From: an uncultured Bacteroidales bacterium
GTDB taxonomy: Bacteria > Bacteroidota > Bacteroidia > Bacteroidales > UBA932
DNA length: 64,000 bases
Direction of reading: 5' to 3'
Assembly: GCA_944323845.1 (NCBI GenBank)
Contig: CALUUA010000003.1
Coordinates: 1 to 64,000 of the forward strand
In this document: piece by piece, positions 43,867-51,951 of the stretch
Layout of the letters: each line of letters begins with the position of its first letter
Position numbering within the stretch: position 1 is the first letter of the stretch
Program-made: the position numbers and the translations under genes
The notes under the pieces: generated by a model
Database searches by the model: none
What the model was told of the DNA's origin: nothing
The model's input: only the letters and a program-made list of their open reading frames with translations

Positions 43867-45063
43867 TTATCTGATTCCGAGTTTTTTCCTGATATCCTTA
43901 GGTATGGCGTTCTTGTTCACCACGATATTCAGGGTCTTGTATCTGACGAAAGCATCGGATGCGTACCAGATACCGTGATACTTGCCTGTATCTCCCCATG
44001 AGTTCTTCACCATGAAGTATTTGGTGCCGTTCTGGTCTTCAGCTATTCCGTAAATATGCATGCCGTGGTCGTCAGTGGTGGTTTTCCTGTCATATCCGTC
44101 CTGTCTCATTTCAGGCGTGATGAGTTTCTCTTCCGTAGTTCCCTCCGGTGTCACTGTCTTTTCCTCGGACTTGCCGACCCATTTTTCCTGATCAGAGCCT
44201 GCTCCCGGTTTTCTGTCGATGTCAGGTACGGTAGCCACTCCGCTTCTTGTGAAGCCGGTCTCGCTTACATCCGACCCCCAGGCGATGGTATAGCCCTTGT
44301 CGATCGCGTTATACATTACTTCCATGAACTCGTCGAGAGGCAGGTTGTACGAGGAGTCCCATCTCCAGTTGTCGCAGACTTCGATGATGAACTGGGAATA
44401 GTACGGATGATGAGTAAACGAGGTCAGGGATACATAGTCGTCAGGATTGATTCCGAGCCAGTCCCTGTAGCTTTCCGGTGTGTATGTAACACCGTCGGCT
44501 TCGAAAGTCTCGGGGATTTCACCCAGATATGCTGCAAGGATGCCGTCAAGTCCGTTTACCCAAGCAGTGGTGAGCTCATGGTTCGGCTTCTTGGCAATGG
44601 CTTCCACGTAACCTTTAAGTCCTTCGTCCATTTCGAAGTGTTCAGGCTTTTCGGTGCCGTAGTTCAGTCCAGGCATTACATTCTGCGGTACGATTCCGTA
44701 ATCCTTTATCACATGCAGGACATCTCCGAAAGAACTGCCTGCCGCAAAATTCAGATACCCGTCCAGACGGACATATTTGATGGCCCTGTCATGGTATGAT
44801 TTCGATACCACGAACATTTCGGAAAGGTCGAGACTGTCCAGTCCTTTCTCCTTCATCACTTCGGACTCGAGAAACGAGAGTGCGGAAAAACACCAGCATG
44901 TACCAGACATGTACTGGTTCTTGACGGAAGTTATGGGGTTTTCCTTGATGACTGTGAATTCATAATCGGAGCTTTTCTTCACCGTCGAGTCCTTCTTCTC
45001 CTGCGCAAGGCCTGAAACGGCTGCCAGTGCGAGCGCAACAGCTGTAATCACGATTTTTTTCAT
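43867..45063 (-). CDS. C1B-family cysteine peptidase (aminopeptidase C / bleomycin-hydrolase type), exported
   Basis: A papain-like peptidase of 398 residues with a signal peptide (KIVITAVALALAAVSGLAQ). The catalytic Cys lies in QYMSGTCWCFSALSFLESE, the His in TTTDDHGMHIYGIAED and the Asn in YFMVKNSWGDTGKYHG. Cytoplasmic aminopeptidase C lacks an export signal, so this version acts outside the cytoplasm, as is usual in Bacteroidota. It is followed after 6 bases by pssA; the two probably share a transcript although no functional link is clear. Confidence 0.92.
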   Translation of the reverse strand: MKKIVITAVALALAAVSGLAQEKKDSTVKKSSDYEFTVIKENPITSVKNQYMSGTCWCFSALSFLESEVMKEKGLDSLDLSEMFVVSKSYHDRAIKYVRLDGYLNFAAGSSFGDVLHVIKDYGIVPQNVMPGLNYGTEKPEHFEMDEGLKGYVEAIAKKPNHELTTAWVNGLDGILAAYLGEIPETFEADGVTYTPESYRDWLGINPDDYVSLTSFTHHPYYSQFIIEVCDNWRWDSSYNLPLDEFMEVMYNAIDKGYTIAWGSDVSETGFTRSGVATVPDIDRKPGAGSDQEKWVGKSEEKTVTPEGTTEEKLITPEMRQDGYDRKTTTDDHGMHIYGIAEDQNGTKYFMVKNSWGDTGKYHGIWYASDAFVRYKTLNIVVNKNAIPKDIRKKLGIR

Positions 45064-45125
45064 TGTCCTGTAATAATATGTTTTTGGTAAATCCTATTAT
45101 GTGCATTGCATGCACATGCATCTTA

Positions 45126-45133
45126 CAAAGATA
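45126..45133 (-). promoter_or_regulatory. Promoter -7 box for the C1 peptidase gene
   Basis: TATCTTTG on the minus strand, 63 bases before the start codon. A palindromic stretch around TGCATTGCATGCACATGCA (45102-45120) lies between box and gene. Confidence 0.65.
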
Positions 45134-45177
45134 GCGAATTATCGGTTAAAAAATGTTCGATATCGGAAAAATTAGGC

Positions 45178-45185
45178 TACTTTTG
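45178..45185 (+). promoter_or_regulatory. Promoter -7 box for the alpha/beta-hydrolase gene
   Basis: TACTTTTG on the plus strand, 20 bases before the chosen ATG. Confidence 0.6.
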
Positions 45186-45204
45186 GCAAAAATTCAGTCA
45201 GACT

Positions 45205-45831
45205 ATGGGAGACAGATGTTCTATATTGTATATTCACGGTATGGGTGGCGGCGGAGACAGCAGGATTCCTTCAATCCTGTCCGAATACCTCGACGGTGTG
45301 GTAGTCCGTACCTACAGTTTCGATCCGGCGGAATCTGTACGGCAGATTGACGGGTGGGTGGAAGAGCTGAAGCCGTCCCTGATAATAGGGGAGTCGCTCG
45401 GGTCCTTGAATGCCATCAGGATAAAGGGCTTGCCCCATATCCTGATTTCCCCTTCCCTGAACGCTCCTCTGTATCTGGGGTATCTGGCCTTTCTGACGAA
45501 GATTCCCGGTATGACAGCTCTTTTAGACCTGATATACAGACCCAAAGAAGGCGACAGACAGCCGCTTCATTTTACTTACGGTGTCATGCGTAGATACCTT
45601 CCGCTGCGAAAGGAGGCTCTGGACAACAGCATTGCCGCAGGGAGCAAAGACTATTTTTTCTCTTTTTTCGGGACCGGAGACCATTACCGGAGATCCGGCA
45701 TAGTGAGCGTGCGTACATACCGCAAGTATTTCGGCGGGACCTATTGCATATATCCGGGGACGCACTTCATGGAAGAAGAATTCATCATCTCGATGCTGAT
45801 CCCTAAAATAAGGGAAGTTCTGGGCCGGTAA
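45205..45831 (+). CDS. Small alpha/beta-hydrolase (YqiA/UPF0227-like esterase)
   Basis: About 208 residues. The oxyanion region is YIHGMGGGGDSRIP and the nucleophile elbow is IIGESLGSLNA (G-x-S-x-G); a late His in YPGTHFMEEE would complete the triad. The compact size resembles YqiA-type esterases. The ATG at 45205 follows the promoter box closely, so I prefer it over the longer frame that starts before the promoter. Substrate unknown. Converges on the efflux operon with a 13-base gap. Confidence 0.7.
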   Translation: MGDRCSILYIHGMGGGGDSRIPSILSEYLDGVVVRTYSFDPAESVRQIDGWVEELKPSLIIGESLGSLNAIRIKGLPHILISPSLNAPLYLGYLAFLTKIPGMTALLDLIYRPKEGDRQPLHFTYGVMRRYLPLRKEALDNSIAAGSKDYFFSFFGTGDHYRRSGIVSVRTYRKYFGGTYCIYPGTHFMEEEFIISMLIPKIREVLGR

Positions 45832-45844
45832 GCGGGTTCCGATC

Positions 45845-47065
45845 CTACTCGTACCGCAGCGCGTCTATCGGATCGAGATTGGCGGCTTTCCGGGCAGGAT
45901 ACCATCCGAAGAATATTCCGGTCAACGTACATACTCCGAATGACAGGATGACGCTCCATGTCTGTATATACACAGGCCAGTGGGCCATGTATTTCACGGC
46001 CATGCATGCCGCGCCGCCGAACAGGATGCCTATGATGCCTCCTGTGACGCTTATCAGTACGGCTTCGATGAGGAACTGGGCCATTATGTCTATTCCGCGT
46101 GCTCCCACAGACATCCGCAGACCGATTTCGCGTGTCCTTTCCGTGACGGAGACGTACATTATGTTCATGATGCCTATGCCTCCGACCAGCAGGGATATTC
46201 CGGCTATGCATGCCAGCAGGGTAGTAAGAAGGTTGGTAGTCATGTCCATCATGTCGCTGAGCTCCTGCTGGCTGCGGATCATGAAGTCGTCCTCTTCACC
46301 GTCTTTCAGCCTGTGCTCCCTGCGGAGTATGGTGCGGATTTCCTCCGTGGCATAGCTTGTCATGTCCTCGGTGATGGCCGAAGCGAAAATCCCGTTGAAA
46401 TGTGTGACCGCCAGCATCCTCTTCATGACGGTGGTATATGGAGCCAGGACTATGTCATCCTGATCCATGCCCATGGAGTTGTAGCCCTTCGATTCCAGAA
46501 TACCTATCACTTTAAGCGGGACCTGATTGAATCTGATGATTTTTCCTATCGGGTCATCATCGCCGGGGAAGAGGTTGTCCACTATCGTCCTGCCTATCAC
46601 GCAGACTTTCGCGGATGACCTGATGTCGGCTTCGGTGAACATCTCCCCGTCTTCCACATTGAGCTGGCGGATGATTATGTAGTCGGTGTCCGTGCCTGTG
46701 ACGGAAGAAGGGTAGTTGTTGTTCCCGCAGACCAGCTGGCCGGAAGCCGTGGCATATGGACTGATGCCTGCCAGAAACATGCATTCATCCCTCAATACTT
46801 CATAATTGTGGATTTTGAGGGTCTGCATCTCTGAAGGATCCATGCGCACGCCGCCTCTTCTCTCGCCACCCGGATGTACCATGATGATGTTCGAACCCAT
46901 ATTGGAAATTTCCTTCTGGATACTTTGTTTCGTACCCTGTCCGAGTGCTATCATGGTGATGACCGCGGCTACGCCAATGATGATGCCGAGCATAGTCAGG
47001 AATGCCCTCATCTTGTTGTTGGCCAAGGCCTTCAATGCTACCTTGAATAAATTGCTCCAGTTCAT
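45845..47065 (-). CDS. MacB-type ABC transporter permease
   Basis: Permease half of a tripartite ABC exporter, about 406 residues. It starts at the ATG at 47063-47065 (MNWSNLFKVALKALANNKMRAFLTMLGIIIGVAAVI), typical for MacB_PCD proteins, with a large periplasmic domain (about 50-280) and three C-terminal membrane helices including GIGIMNIMYVSVTERTREIGLRMSVGA and the closing GWYPARKAANLDPIDALRYE. Unlike E. coli MacB the ATPase is a separate gene, 13 bases upstream. Substrate could be a peptide, macrolide or lipid-linked molecule. Confidence 0.9.
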   Translation of the reverse strand: MNWSNLFKVALKALANNKMRAFLTMLGIIIGVAAVITMIALGQGTKQSIQKEISNMGSNIIMVHPGGERRGGVRMDPSEMQTLKIHNYEVLRDECMFLAGISPYATASGQLVCGNNNYPSSVTGTDTDYIIIRQLNVEDGEMFTEADIRSSAKVCVIGRTIVDNLFPGDDDPIGKIIRFNQVPLKVIGILESKGYNSMGMDQDDIVLAPYTTVMKRMLAVTHFNGIFASAITEDMTSYATEEIRTILRREHRLKDGEEDDFMIRSQQELSDMMDMTTNLLTTLLACIAGISLLVGGIGIMNIMYVSVTERTREIGLRMSVGARGIDIMAQFLIEAVLISVTGGIIGILFGGAACMAVKYMAHWPVYIQTWSVILSFGVCTLTGIFFGWYPARKAANLDPIDALRYE

Positions 47066-47078
47066 TGTCCTGATCTGC

Positions 47079-47825
47079 TTAATTTTCCTCGTCTTTCGGC
47101 AGGGACTTGTAGGTCTCCTCGGCCGAAAGGACATTGCCGTTTACGGCATCTTCTATGATATGTCCGTCCATGAGCCTGATATTCCGGCTGCTGTATTTCG
47201 AGATGTCGGGATTGTGGGTGACGAAAATGATGGTCCTTCCTTCCGCGTGCAGTTTCTGGAACAGCATCAGGATTTCGTAGGAAGTCCGCGTGTCAAGATT
47301 TCCCGTCGCCTCGTCGGCGAGTATTACGGCAGGGTTGTTCACCAGAGCACGCGCTATCGCGACCCTCTGCATCTGTCCTCCGGACATCTGGTTTGACTTA
47401 TGCTCCATTCTGTCTTCGAGACCGACCGCTATCAGGGCTTCTTCCGCCCGTCTCCGTCTTTCCGCCTGGCCGACAGCCGGATTGTACATCAGAGGCAGTT
47501 CCACGTTTTCGACTGCCGTAGTCTTGGCCAGCAGGTTGTAGTTCTGGAAGACGAAGCCGATTTTCCTGTTTCTCAGAATGGCGCGCTCGGATTTGCTCAT
47601 GCTCTTGACGGGAATCCCGTCCAACATGTATTCTCCCGAAGTAGGGGTGTCCAGACACCCCAATATGTTCAGCAAAGTCGATTTTCCGGAGCCGGAAGTT
47701 CCCATAATGGTGACGAATTCCCCTTCCGATATGGCGAAGGAAACGCCTCGGAGTGCATGCACCGTTTCGTCTCCGACTATGAAGTCGCGGCGGATATCCT
47801 TAAGTTCTATGACATATTTGCCCAT
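47079..47825 (-). CDS. ABC transporter ATP-binding protein (MacB/LolD type)
   Basis: ATPase partner of the adjacent permease, 248 residues. Walker A is [16 protein letters not shown]-loop [20 protein letters not shown], signature [17 protein letters not shown], Walker [13 protein letters not shown] and H-loop IIFVTHNPD. The [15 protein letters not shown] stretch is common to the LolD/MacB group. Spacing of 10-13 bases to both neighbours shows one operon with the adaptor and the TolC-like gene. Confidence 0.93.
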   Translation of the reverse strand: MGKYVIELKDIRRDFIVGDETVHALRGVSFAISEGEFVTIMGTSGSGKSTLLNILGCLDTPTSGEYMLDGIPVKSMSKSERAILRNRKIGFVFQNYNLLAKTTAVENVELPLMYNPAVGQAERRRRAEEALIAVGLEDRMEHKSNQMSGGQMQRVAIARALVNNPAVILADEATGNLDTRTSYEILMLFQKLHAEGRTIIFVTHNPDISKYSSRNIRLMDGHIIEDAVNGNVLSAEETYKSLPKDEEN

Positions 47826-47835
47826 GGCCTCATGC

Positions 47836-49023
47836 TTATTTGCGAGGAGGTCCCGGCATGAACTGTGCTCCTGCTTTCGGAGCCTTTCCTCCGGAAACCT
47901 TTACTTCGGTTATGACTTCCGTCCCTTCTTCAAGTCCTCCTGTTATTTCCGTGCGGAGTCCGTCGGTCAGCCCGATGCTTACAGGATGGGCTGTGAACAC
48001 ATTACCTTCCCGTGTCCATACCTTATGCGGCCCTTCGCAGTCGTCGATGACAGCGTTTTTCCCGACCAGCGTGCCTATCGGAACGAACCTCAATGCTTTT
48101 GCCGGTACGCTCAGAACACCGGACTTCTCTTTTGTGTAGATGTTTATGTTGGCCGTGAGCCTCGGTTTGAGTTTCAGATCGGGATTTTCGGCTGAAATCA
48201 CCACTTCATAGGTGACGACGCTTTCTGCCGTAGTGCTCGTGACAGATGAGGTCGAAGAGGAGCTGCCGAGCCTTATCTGTTCCACCCTGCCTTCGAATAC
48301 ATCGTCAGGGAAGGCGTCCACGGTAAATGTGACCCTCTGCCCGTTAGCCACTCCGCCTATGTCCGCTTCATCGACATCCGCCACTACCTGCATCTTGGTC
48401 AGATCGGCCGCTATCGTGAACAGGGTAGGCGTTTCGAATCCGGCGGCTACTGTCTGTCCTTCCTCCACGGCCCTGTCTATCACGACACCGTCTATCGGAG
48501 AAGTGATCGTTGCGTATCCAAGATTCCTTTCGGCCTTTGCAAGAGCTGCCTTGCTGCTGTTGTACGCGCTTTCCGACATCCTGTAGTTGTACTCGGCCAG
48601 TTCGAAATCAGTGTCGCTTACAAGCCCTTTTTCATGGAGCCGGACATTGCGTTCGTAGTTTTTCTTCTGATATTCATATTCGGCTTCGCTGCCCTGATAA
48701 GAGGCCTTGGCAGAAGCCAGATCGCTTTCCAGAGTCACCTTGTCCATTTCGGCTATGAGCTGGCCCTCCTTTACTACGGAATTGTAGTCAGCGTACAGCT
48801 TGTCGATGATGCCTGATACCTGCGTACCTACCTGCACTTCCGTCACAGGCTCTATCGTACCGGTGGCGGTAACATACTGCGCTACATCTCCGATGCAGGC
48901 TTCTCCGGTCTCGTAAATTATCTCCTGCTGAGCCTTCTTCTTGCCGGCAAGGATTACTGCCAGAACTGCGGCTGCCACGATTACTGCCGTCAGGATGATG
49001 TTTCTGATAGTCTTGCGTTTCAT
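47836..49023 (-). CDS. Periplasmic adaptor (membrane fusion protein) of the MacA/HlyD type
   Basis: A 395-residue adaptor that links the inner-membrane transporter to the TolC duct. N-terminal membrane anchor (IILTAVIVAAAVLAVILAG), first half of a biotinyl-like lipoyl domain (AQYVTATGTIEPVTEVQVGTQVSGIIDKLYADYNSVVKEGQLIAEMD), a long hairpin of helices (about 85-165), the second lipoyl half (NLGYATITSPIDGVVIDRAVEEGQTVAAG) and beta-barrel regions after it. Fits MacA rather than RND adaptors because of the ABC genes downstream. Confidence 0.92.
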   Translation of the reverse strand: MKRKTIRNIILTAVIVAAAVLAVILAGKKKAQQEIIYETGEACIGDVAQYVTATGTIEPVTEVQVGTQVSGIIDKLYADYNSVVKEGQLIAEMDKVTLESDLASAKASYQGSEAEYEYQKKNYERNVRLHEKGLVSDTDFELAEYNYRMSESAYNSSKAALAKAERNLGYATITSPIDGVVIDRAVEEGQTVAAGFETPTLFTIAADLTKMQVVADVDEADIGGVANGQRVTFTVDAFPDDVFEGRVEQIRLGSSSSTSSVTSTTAESVVTYEVVISAENPDLKLKPRLTANINIYTKEKSGVLSVPAKALRFVPIGTLVGKNAVIDDCEGPHKVWTREGNVFTAHPVSIGLTDGLRTEITGGLEEGTEVITEVKVSGGKAPKAGAQFMPGPPRK

Positions 49024-49039
49024 ATCCGTGATATTTTCT

Positions 49040-50404
49040 TTATTCCATCGTTATTTTCCCTTCGGCATAGAACTGCAGCAGTTTGCCGTTAAGGATGGCC
49101 ATATATTTGGCCTGAAGCATCTGCTGCTGCGCATTCAGCCAGTTGTTCTTTTCTGTCAGCAATTCCACTGTGTTCTTCATTCCCAGATCGAACTGTTCGC
49201 TGACCAGGGCATAGCTGACGCCGGTGCTGCGGACATTGTCCTGGGCCGCCAGAAACTGCTGCTGCGCGCTGTTGGCATCCAGCCATATGCCTTCTATGGT
49301 CTTGTACAGGTTTTTCCGTGCTGCGGTAAGATCCAGTTCGCTGTATGTTTGCTGAAGTCTGGCCTTTCTGACAGCCGTCTTGTTCTGCATGTTGCTGAAA
49401 ATCGGGACATTTACCGTCAGCCCGGCAGAGTTGTTCCATCCGTTCTTTATCTGTTCCGCGAAAGTGAAGTCTGTCCCGCTGGTGTGGTTCGTCCCTATGC
49501 CTGCCGACAGGGCGATTGACGGATAATATCCTGATTTGGATAGCCTGACGGCCAATTCCGAAGACTCTACAGCCAGTTCCGCCGCCTTGATTTCAGGCCG
49601 TGAAGCCAAAGCGGCTTCATATACCGCCATTTTGTCAGGCAGGGCAGCTGTAGCGGCAAGGTCGGACAGGCTGTCGACCGCCACTTCCATTTCCTCCCCG
49701 GGATCCAGTTCCAGAAGCTGTTTCAGCTGCAGCTTGTAGTCGGCCAGAGTATTTTCGGAAACTACCAGCTGGTATCTGTCATTGCTGACCTGCGATTCAA
49801 GCTGGGCATAATCCGGAGCGGAAATGCTCCCGGATTCCAGCAATTCTTTTCCCCGGTCTCTCTGGGCGATGCTCACCTCTAAAGTATTCCGGTTTACCTT
49901 TACGGATTCTATCGCATAAAGTATCTGTACATATGCGCTGGCGATCGCTTCCAGTATGCTGTTTGTCTGCGTCTGGCTGTCGAGTTCCGACTGTCTGTAG
50001 CTGATTTCATTTTGTTTCAGCGTCTTTCTGATACGTCCCCCGTTGAACAATGTCCATTGCGCATTAAGCCCGTAGCTGCCTGTGTAGCTGGTACTGCTGT
50101 TGCTCATGAGGATTTCCGTTCCGCTTACAGTAGTGCTGTTATCCTGAAAAGGCCTGTTGATGACGCTTTGAGAAGTGGAGAATGACAGGCTCGGGAACAT
50201 TTCTCCTTTTGTCGCCAGAATATCCTGTGCTGCACTTTCCGTGTTCAGGACGCTCTGCCTGATGGTGATATTGTTTCTGACAGCATAGTCGACGCATTCT
50301 TCCAGAGTCCAGACCCTGACTCCTGTGCTGTCCTGTGCCGTTACCGGCAATGCTGTCAATATCACCGCCAAAGCCGCGAGTGCGGTCTTCGATATTGAAT
50401 TCAT
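49040..50404 (-). CDS. TolC-family outer-membrane efflux protein
   Basis: Outer-membrane duct of the exporter, about 454 residues. The ATG at 50402-50404 follows a clear GGAGG site and gives the signal peptide NSISKTALAALAVILTALPVTAQ; the longer frame starts with TTG. The mature protein begins VRVWTLEECVDYAVRNNITIRQS, typical of TolC-like proteins, and has two repeats of long helices (NPL-type block replaced here by NQTVFP-like variants not seen). First gene of the operon. Two perfect palindromes lie 61-114 bases upstream of its start. Confidence 0.92.
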   Translation of the reverse strand: MNSISKTALAALAVILTALPVTAQDSTGVRVWTLEECVDYAVRNNITIRQSVLNTESAAQDILATKGEMFPSLSFSTSQSVINRPFQDNSTTVSGTEILMSNSSTSYTGSYGLNAQWTLFNGGRIRKTLKQNEISYRQSELDSQTQTNSILEAIASAYVQILYAIESVKVNRNTLEVSIAQRDRGKELLESGSISAPDYAQLESQVSNDRYQLVVSENTLADYKLQLKQLLELDPGEEMEVAVDSLSDLAATAALPDKMAVYEAALASRPEIKAAELAVESSELAVRLSKSGYYPSIALSAGIGTNHTSGTDFTFAEQIKNGWNNSAGLTVNVPIFSNMQNKTAVRKARLQQTYSELDLTAARKNLYKTIEGIWLDANSAQQQFLAAQDNVRSTGVSYALVSEQFDLGMKNTVELLTEKNNWLNAQQQMLQAKYMAILNGKLLQFYAEGKITME

Positions 50405-50464
50405 AATTCCTCCGATAAAAATCAAGCCGCCTTAATGCGCAAAAACCCTGCCAGATTGGCCGGA

Positions 50465-50485
50465 TTTTATGACAGTGTCATAAAA
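50465..50485. promoter_or_regulatory. Perfect palindrome, candidate operator of the efflux operon
   Basis: Arms TTTTATGACA and TGTCATAAAA around a single central base, a perfect 21-bp palindrome. It sits about 61 bases upstream of the tolC-like start. Length, symmetry and AT-rich flanks fit a binding site for a dimeric repressor such as a TetR- or GntR-type protein, but no regulator gene is adjacent. No clear TAnnTTTG box could be found for this operon. Confidence 0.45.
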
Positions 50486-50518
50486 GATGGTGACACAAAA
50501 TTTTTTTGTGTCACCATC
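50486..50518 (-). terminator. Long perfect inverted repeat, terminator or second operator
   Basis: Fifteen-base arms (GATGGTGACACAAAA and its complement) with a 3-nt spacer, directly next to the palindrome at 50465-50485. On the minus strand it is followed by TTTTATG, so it could end the aminotransferase transcript. The shared TGACA/TGTCA half-sites with the neighbouring palindrome argue for protein binding as an alternative. Confidence 0.45.
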
Positions 50519-50522
50519 AAAC

Positions 50523-50636
50523 GTCTTTCTTCGAAAGACTGAACTATCCTAACCCCCTACACCCCCTATTTAGGGGGATCTCGCTTCCTCCGGTCGCGGT
50601 CACTTCGTGACTTTTGAATTCACCCGCTTGTCGGGT
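50523..50636. repeat. Series of four short hairpins between the aminotransferase and efflux operons
   Basis: Four perfect stems follow each other: GTCTTTC/GAAAGAC with loop TTC (50523-50539), CCCCCTA/TAGGGGG with a 2-nt loop (50562-50577), GTCAC/GTGAC with loop TTC (50599-50611) and ACCCG/CGGGT with a 5-nt loop (50622-50636). Nothing here is coding. The dense layout suggests a dispersed intergenic repeat rather than ordinary terminators, but no second copy lies in this window. Confidence 0.5.
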
Positions 50637-50649
50637 CGCAGTCCTGTCT

Positions 50650-51852
50650 TTACAAAGTCCTTCCCGGGTACTGTTTCAGACCTTCTTCGAGACAGTCGAG
50701 AGCCTTGACCATTTCAGGAACTTCCAGTACATATGATATCCTGGCATGGTTCAGCCCTTTTCCCGGAGTCTTGTAGAATGACGCCGCCGGCGTGATCATG
50801 GTCGTTTCGTTGTTCAGCCTGAACGATTCGAGCATCCATCTTGCGAAGTTTTCGGTGTCATCTACAGGAAGTTCTGCTATCGTGTAGAAAGCACCCATCG
50901 GCCGAGGCGTGAAGACGCCTTCGATGCTGTTCAGCCTGTCTATCATATAGTCGCGTCTGCGTATGTACTCTTCCCTGACTTCCTTGAAATATCCGGCCGG
51001 AGTGTCAAGAGCGCCGATGGCAGCGTACTGGCCGAGTACAGGCGGGCAAAGTCTGGCCTGGGCATATTTCATGGCAGCGGTCATGACATCCTTGTTGTGC
51101 GAGACTATGCATCCGATGCGGACGCCGCAGAGGTTGTATCTCTTGGATACGGAATCCACAAGTATCACGTTCTGTTCGAGGCCAGGTATGTTCATGGCGG
51201 AAAAATGCGGCTCTTCGGAGTATGTGAACTCCCTGTAGACCTCGTCTGAAATCAGGAAAAGGTCATGTTTGCGGGCTATCTCGCCGATGGCCAGCATGTT
51301 CTCCTTCGAATAAAGGGTGCCGCAAGGATTTCCCGGGTTGCATATGAGAATGGCTTTCGTCCTGTCGGTGATGGCTTTTTCGAAAAGCTCTATGTCAGGA
51401 ACCTGGAACCCTTTCCTGATGTCGGTAGGAATAGGTTTCAGCGTGATGCCGTTCATGAATGCGAAGGTATTGTAATTCGTATAGAACGGTTCGAGTACGA
51501 TGACTTCATCGCCTTCGTTGCAGGCTATTTCCAGAGCCATGTTCACGCTTTCGCTTCCTGCCACGGTTACGATAAGCTCCGGAACCTCTATGTCTATGCC
51601 GATACCTTTATAATATTTGTTCACGAGCCCTTCGCGAAGCTCCATCAGTCCTGCGGAATTGGTATAGGATACATTTTTGAGTCTGATGTTCCTTACCGCA
51701 TCCAGGGCGCAGTCAGGCGATTTTATATCTGGCTGCCCGATATTCAGGTGATAGACTTTCACTCCTTGCTTCTTCGCTGCGTCTGACAGCGGAACCAGTT
51801 TCCTGATGGCGGAAGCCGGCATCTGCTGGGCTTTCAATGAAATATTTGCCAT
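50650..51852 (-). CDS. Pyridoxal-phosphate aminotransferase, class I/II (aspartate-aminotransferase-like)
   Basis: A 400-residue fold-type I aminotransferase. Visible are YHLNIGQPDIKSP at the start, the cofactor-binding TVAGSESVNMALEIAC, ILICNPGNPCGTLYSKE (Asn of the family), LISDEVYREFTYS and the Schiff-base lysine in LVDSVSKRYNLCGVRIG, with the substrate-carboxylate Arg in LNHARISYVLEV. The close relation is to aspartate/tyrosine/aromatic aminotransferases of the I-gamma type; the amino donor cannot be fixed. Monocistronic behind its own promoter. Confidence 0.9.
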   Translation of the reverse strand: MANISLKAQQMPASAIRKLVPLSDAAKKQGVKVYHLNIGQPDIKSPDCALDAVRNIRLKNVSYTNSAGLMELREGLVNKYYKGIGIDIEVPELIVTVAGSESVNMALEIACNEGDEVIVLEPFYTNYNTFAFMNGITLKPIPTDIRKGFQVPDIELFEKAITDRTKAILICNPGNPCGTLYSKENMLAIGEIARKHDLFLISDEVYREFTYSEEPHFSAMNIPGLEQNVILVDSVSKRYNLCGVRIGCIVSHNKDVMTAAMKYAQARLCPPVLGQYAAIGALDTPAGYFKEVREEYIRRRDYMIDRLNSIEGVFTPRPMGAFYTIAELPVDDTENFARWMLESFRLNNETTMITPAASFYKTPGKGLNHARISYVLEVPEMVKALDCLEEGLKQYPGRTL

Positions 51853-51893
51853 AACGAAAATTGTTTAGTTTGATCTGTCAATTCAAATTCCTA

Positions 51894-51901
51894 CAAAGGT
51901 A
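51894..51901 (-). promoter_or_regulatory. Promoter -7 box for the aminotransferase gene
   Basis: TACCTTTG on the minus strand, 42 bases before the start, back to back with an identical box on the plus strand. Confidence 0.65.
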
Positions 51902-51933
51902 GGAAATAATTCTGATTTATTGAGAGAATTGCT

Positions 51934-51941
51934 TACCTTTG
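51934..51941 (+). promoter_or_regulatory. Promoter -7 box for the lipoprotein-exonuclease operon
   Basis: TACCTTTG on the plus strand, 11 bases before the annotated ATG; a second ATG nine bases later is an alternative start. Confidence 0.65.
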
Positions 51942-51951
51942 TCTGTCATTC

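Noticed and set aside
45102..45120. TGCATTGCATGCACATGCA palindromic patch before the C1 peptidase gene
   Set aside because: Imperfect and short; it may be a regulatory site, but similar patches arise by chance and nothing nearby supports it.
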